Source: Candidatus Sulfopaludibacter sp. SbA3
GTDB lineage: Bacteria > Acidobacteriota > Terriglobia > 20CM-2-55-15
Assembly: GCA_945861845.1 (NCBI GenBank)
Contig: CAMAWS010000181.1
Coordinates: 1-6,764 of the forward strand
Direction: 5' to 3'
DNA: 6,764 bases
Within the stretch, counting starts at the first letter, position 1. Every line of letters begins with the position of its first letter. Positions 5,904-6,764 of this stretch are shown in pieces. The position numbers and the translations under genes were made by a program. The notes beneath the pieces were generated by a model. That model made no database searches, was not told the DNA's origin, and was given only the letters and a program-made list of their open reading frames with translations.

Positions 5904-6757
5904 CACGCAGGCGGATCGGTATTCTTCACCCCGGGGAGATGGGCATATCCGTTGCAGCGGCGGCTCAAAAAGGCGGACATACGGTGTGCTGGGCATCTGA
6001 CGGCCGCGGCGCCGAAACGAAAGAGCGCGCAAAGAAGTTCAGCATCCTTGATCTAAAAACGATCGACGAGCTTTGTAAACAGTGCTCTGTACTGATCAGC
6101 GTCTGCCCTCCGCATGCTGCTGAAGACTTGGCAAGCCAGGTCATCGCGGCGTCTTTTAAAGGTATCTTTGTCGACGCGAATGCGATCGCGCCGCAGCGGC
6201 TAATCCGGATCGGCGAATCCATGACCAGCGCGGGCATGCGTTTCGTCGACGGTGGAATCATTGGCCTGCCGGCGTGGAAGCCCGGCTCCACCTGGCTCTA
6301 CCTGTCGGGTCCCGACGCCGAAGAAGTTGCGGATTGTTTCTCGGAGGGTCCCCTCGAAACTGAGGTGCTTGGCGCCGAAATTGGCAAGGCTTCCGCGCTG
6401 AAAATGTGTTACGCGGCGTACACGAAGGGAACAGCCGCACTGCTCTGCGGAATCCTCGGAACGGCCGAAAGCTTGGGCGTGCGCGAAGATTTGTTTAACC
6501 AGTGGAAACGCGAGGACGAGAAGTTCCTGGACGACTCAATTTCCAGGGTGCGCTTTGTAACCTCCAAAGCGTGGCGCTGGTCCGGTGAGATGGACGAAAT
6601 CTCCCGCACGTTTTCAGAAGCAGGAATGCCTGGCGAATTCCATGCGGCGGCGGCGGAGATCTACCGGAGACTGGCCCAATTCAAAGGTACGCCCGGCACG
6701 CCGACGCTCGAGGAAGTCCTGGCCGCGCTTCTCCAGGGAGCGCCGGAGAATGTCTAA
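5900..6757 (+). CDS. NAD(P)-dependent beta-hydroxyacid dehydrogenase-like protein (DUF1932 C-terminus)
   Basis: The 285-residue protein has an N-terminal Rossmann domain with RIGILHPGEMGISVAAAAQ (5-23), where GxxxPGxMG replaces the classic GxGxxG as in many 6-phosphogluconate/3-hydroxyisobutyrate dehydrogenase relatives. Further family blocks are VLISVCPPHAAEDLA (64-78), FVDANAIAP (90-98, equivalent to the DAST/P loop) and FVDGGIIGLPAWKPGS (115-130, substrate loop). The helix GKASALKMCYAAYTKGTAAL (162-181) carries the probable catalytic Lys168. The C-terminal helical part resembles DUF1932 domains. The expected reaction is NAD(P)-linked oxidation or reduction of a beta-hydroxy acid; the substrate is unknown. 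The start overlaps the peptidase stop by four bases (ATGA) and a likely further gene begins inside its last codons, so it is the middle of a compact operon. Confidence 0.9.
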   Translation: MTRRRIGILHPGEMGISVAAAAQKGGHTVCWASDGRGAETKERAKKFSILDLKTIDELCKQCSVLISVCPPHAAEDLASQVIAASFKGIFVDANAIAPQRLIRIGESMTSAGMRFVDGGIIGLPAWKPGSTWLYLSGPDAEEVADCFSEGPLETEVLGAEIGKASALKMCYAAYTKGTAALLCGILGTAESLGVREDLFNQWKREDEKFLDDSISRVRFVTSKAWRWSGEMDEISRTFSEAGMPGEFHAAAAEIYRRLAQFKGTPGTPTLEEVLAALLQGAPENV

Positions 6758-6764
6758 GACCCTG
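6750..6764 (+). CDS. Start of a probable next operon gene (partial, off the right edge)
   Basis: An ATG at 6750 overlaps the dehydrogenase stop by eight bases and reads MSKTL to the window end. AGGGAG (6735-6740) lies nine bases upstream, a good Shine-Dalgarno position. Only five codons are visible, so no function can be assigned and the call rests on spacing and the operon pattern. Confidence 0.45.

Noticed and set aside
1..6764. CRISPR array, insertion sequence, integrase or toxin-antitoxin module
   Set aside because: No regularly spaced repeats, transposase or integrase motifs, or small paired ORFs with supporting signals were seen on either strand.

Overview
The window carries seven recognisable protein genes, one of them a remnant, plus the first codons of a probable eighth. 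By eye the GC content is in the high fifties percent. The mix of genes suggests a Gram-negative soil-type bacterium, with Acidobacteriota as the best guess: a Tat-type leader on an amidohydrolase fragment, an exported carboxymuconolactone-decarboxylase-like protein, an AsmA-type envelope protein, a DUF481 outer-membrane protein, and an MscL with a zinc ribbon. An outer membrane is directly implied by the AsmA and DUF481 proteins. The phylum is inferred from recalled gene styles, not measured.

Layout. Positions 1-503 (minus) hold the N-terminal part of a DNA-3-methyladenine glycosylase I (tag), cut by the left edge. A 117-bp divergent gap follows. Positions 621-923 (plus) encode the first ~100 residues of a DUF6282-type amidohydrolase that stops far short of full length, so it is probably a pseudogene. 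It runs directly into an exported carboxymuconolactone decarboxylase-like protein (956-1588) and then an AsmA-family envelope protein (1626-3749), all on plus with small gaps. Convergent to these, on minus, are mscL (5011-4568) and a DUF481 outer-membrane beta-barrel protein (4524-3784), probably co-transcribed with mscL first. A 178-bp divergent gap separates mscL from a plus-strand pair: an S51-family (peptidase E-like) serine peptidase (5190-5903) and, overlapping it by an ATGA, an NAD(P)-dependent dehydrogenase with a DUF1932-type C-terminus (5900-6757). A further start codon at 6750 overlaps the end of the dehydrogenase and probably opens the next gene of that operon.

How the genes fit together. 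The middle block concerns the cell envelope: AsmA-type transport or assembly, an outer-membrane barrel, and an osmotic safety valve. The right-hand block looks like a small, tightly coupled metabolic operon of unknown substrate. The left block is DNA repair next to a degraded amidohydrolase locus. I see no CRISPR array, insertion sequence, tRNA or rRNA, and no convincing new defence or mobile system. The most interesting points are the broken amidohydrolase with a possible internal-deletion scar, the zinc-ribbon MscL, the coupled peptidase-dehydrogenase pair, and a perfect 20-bp palindrome inside the AsmA gene.
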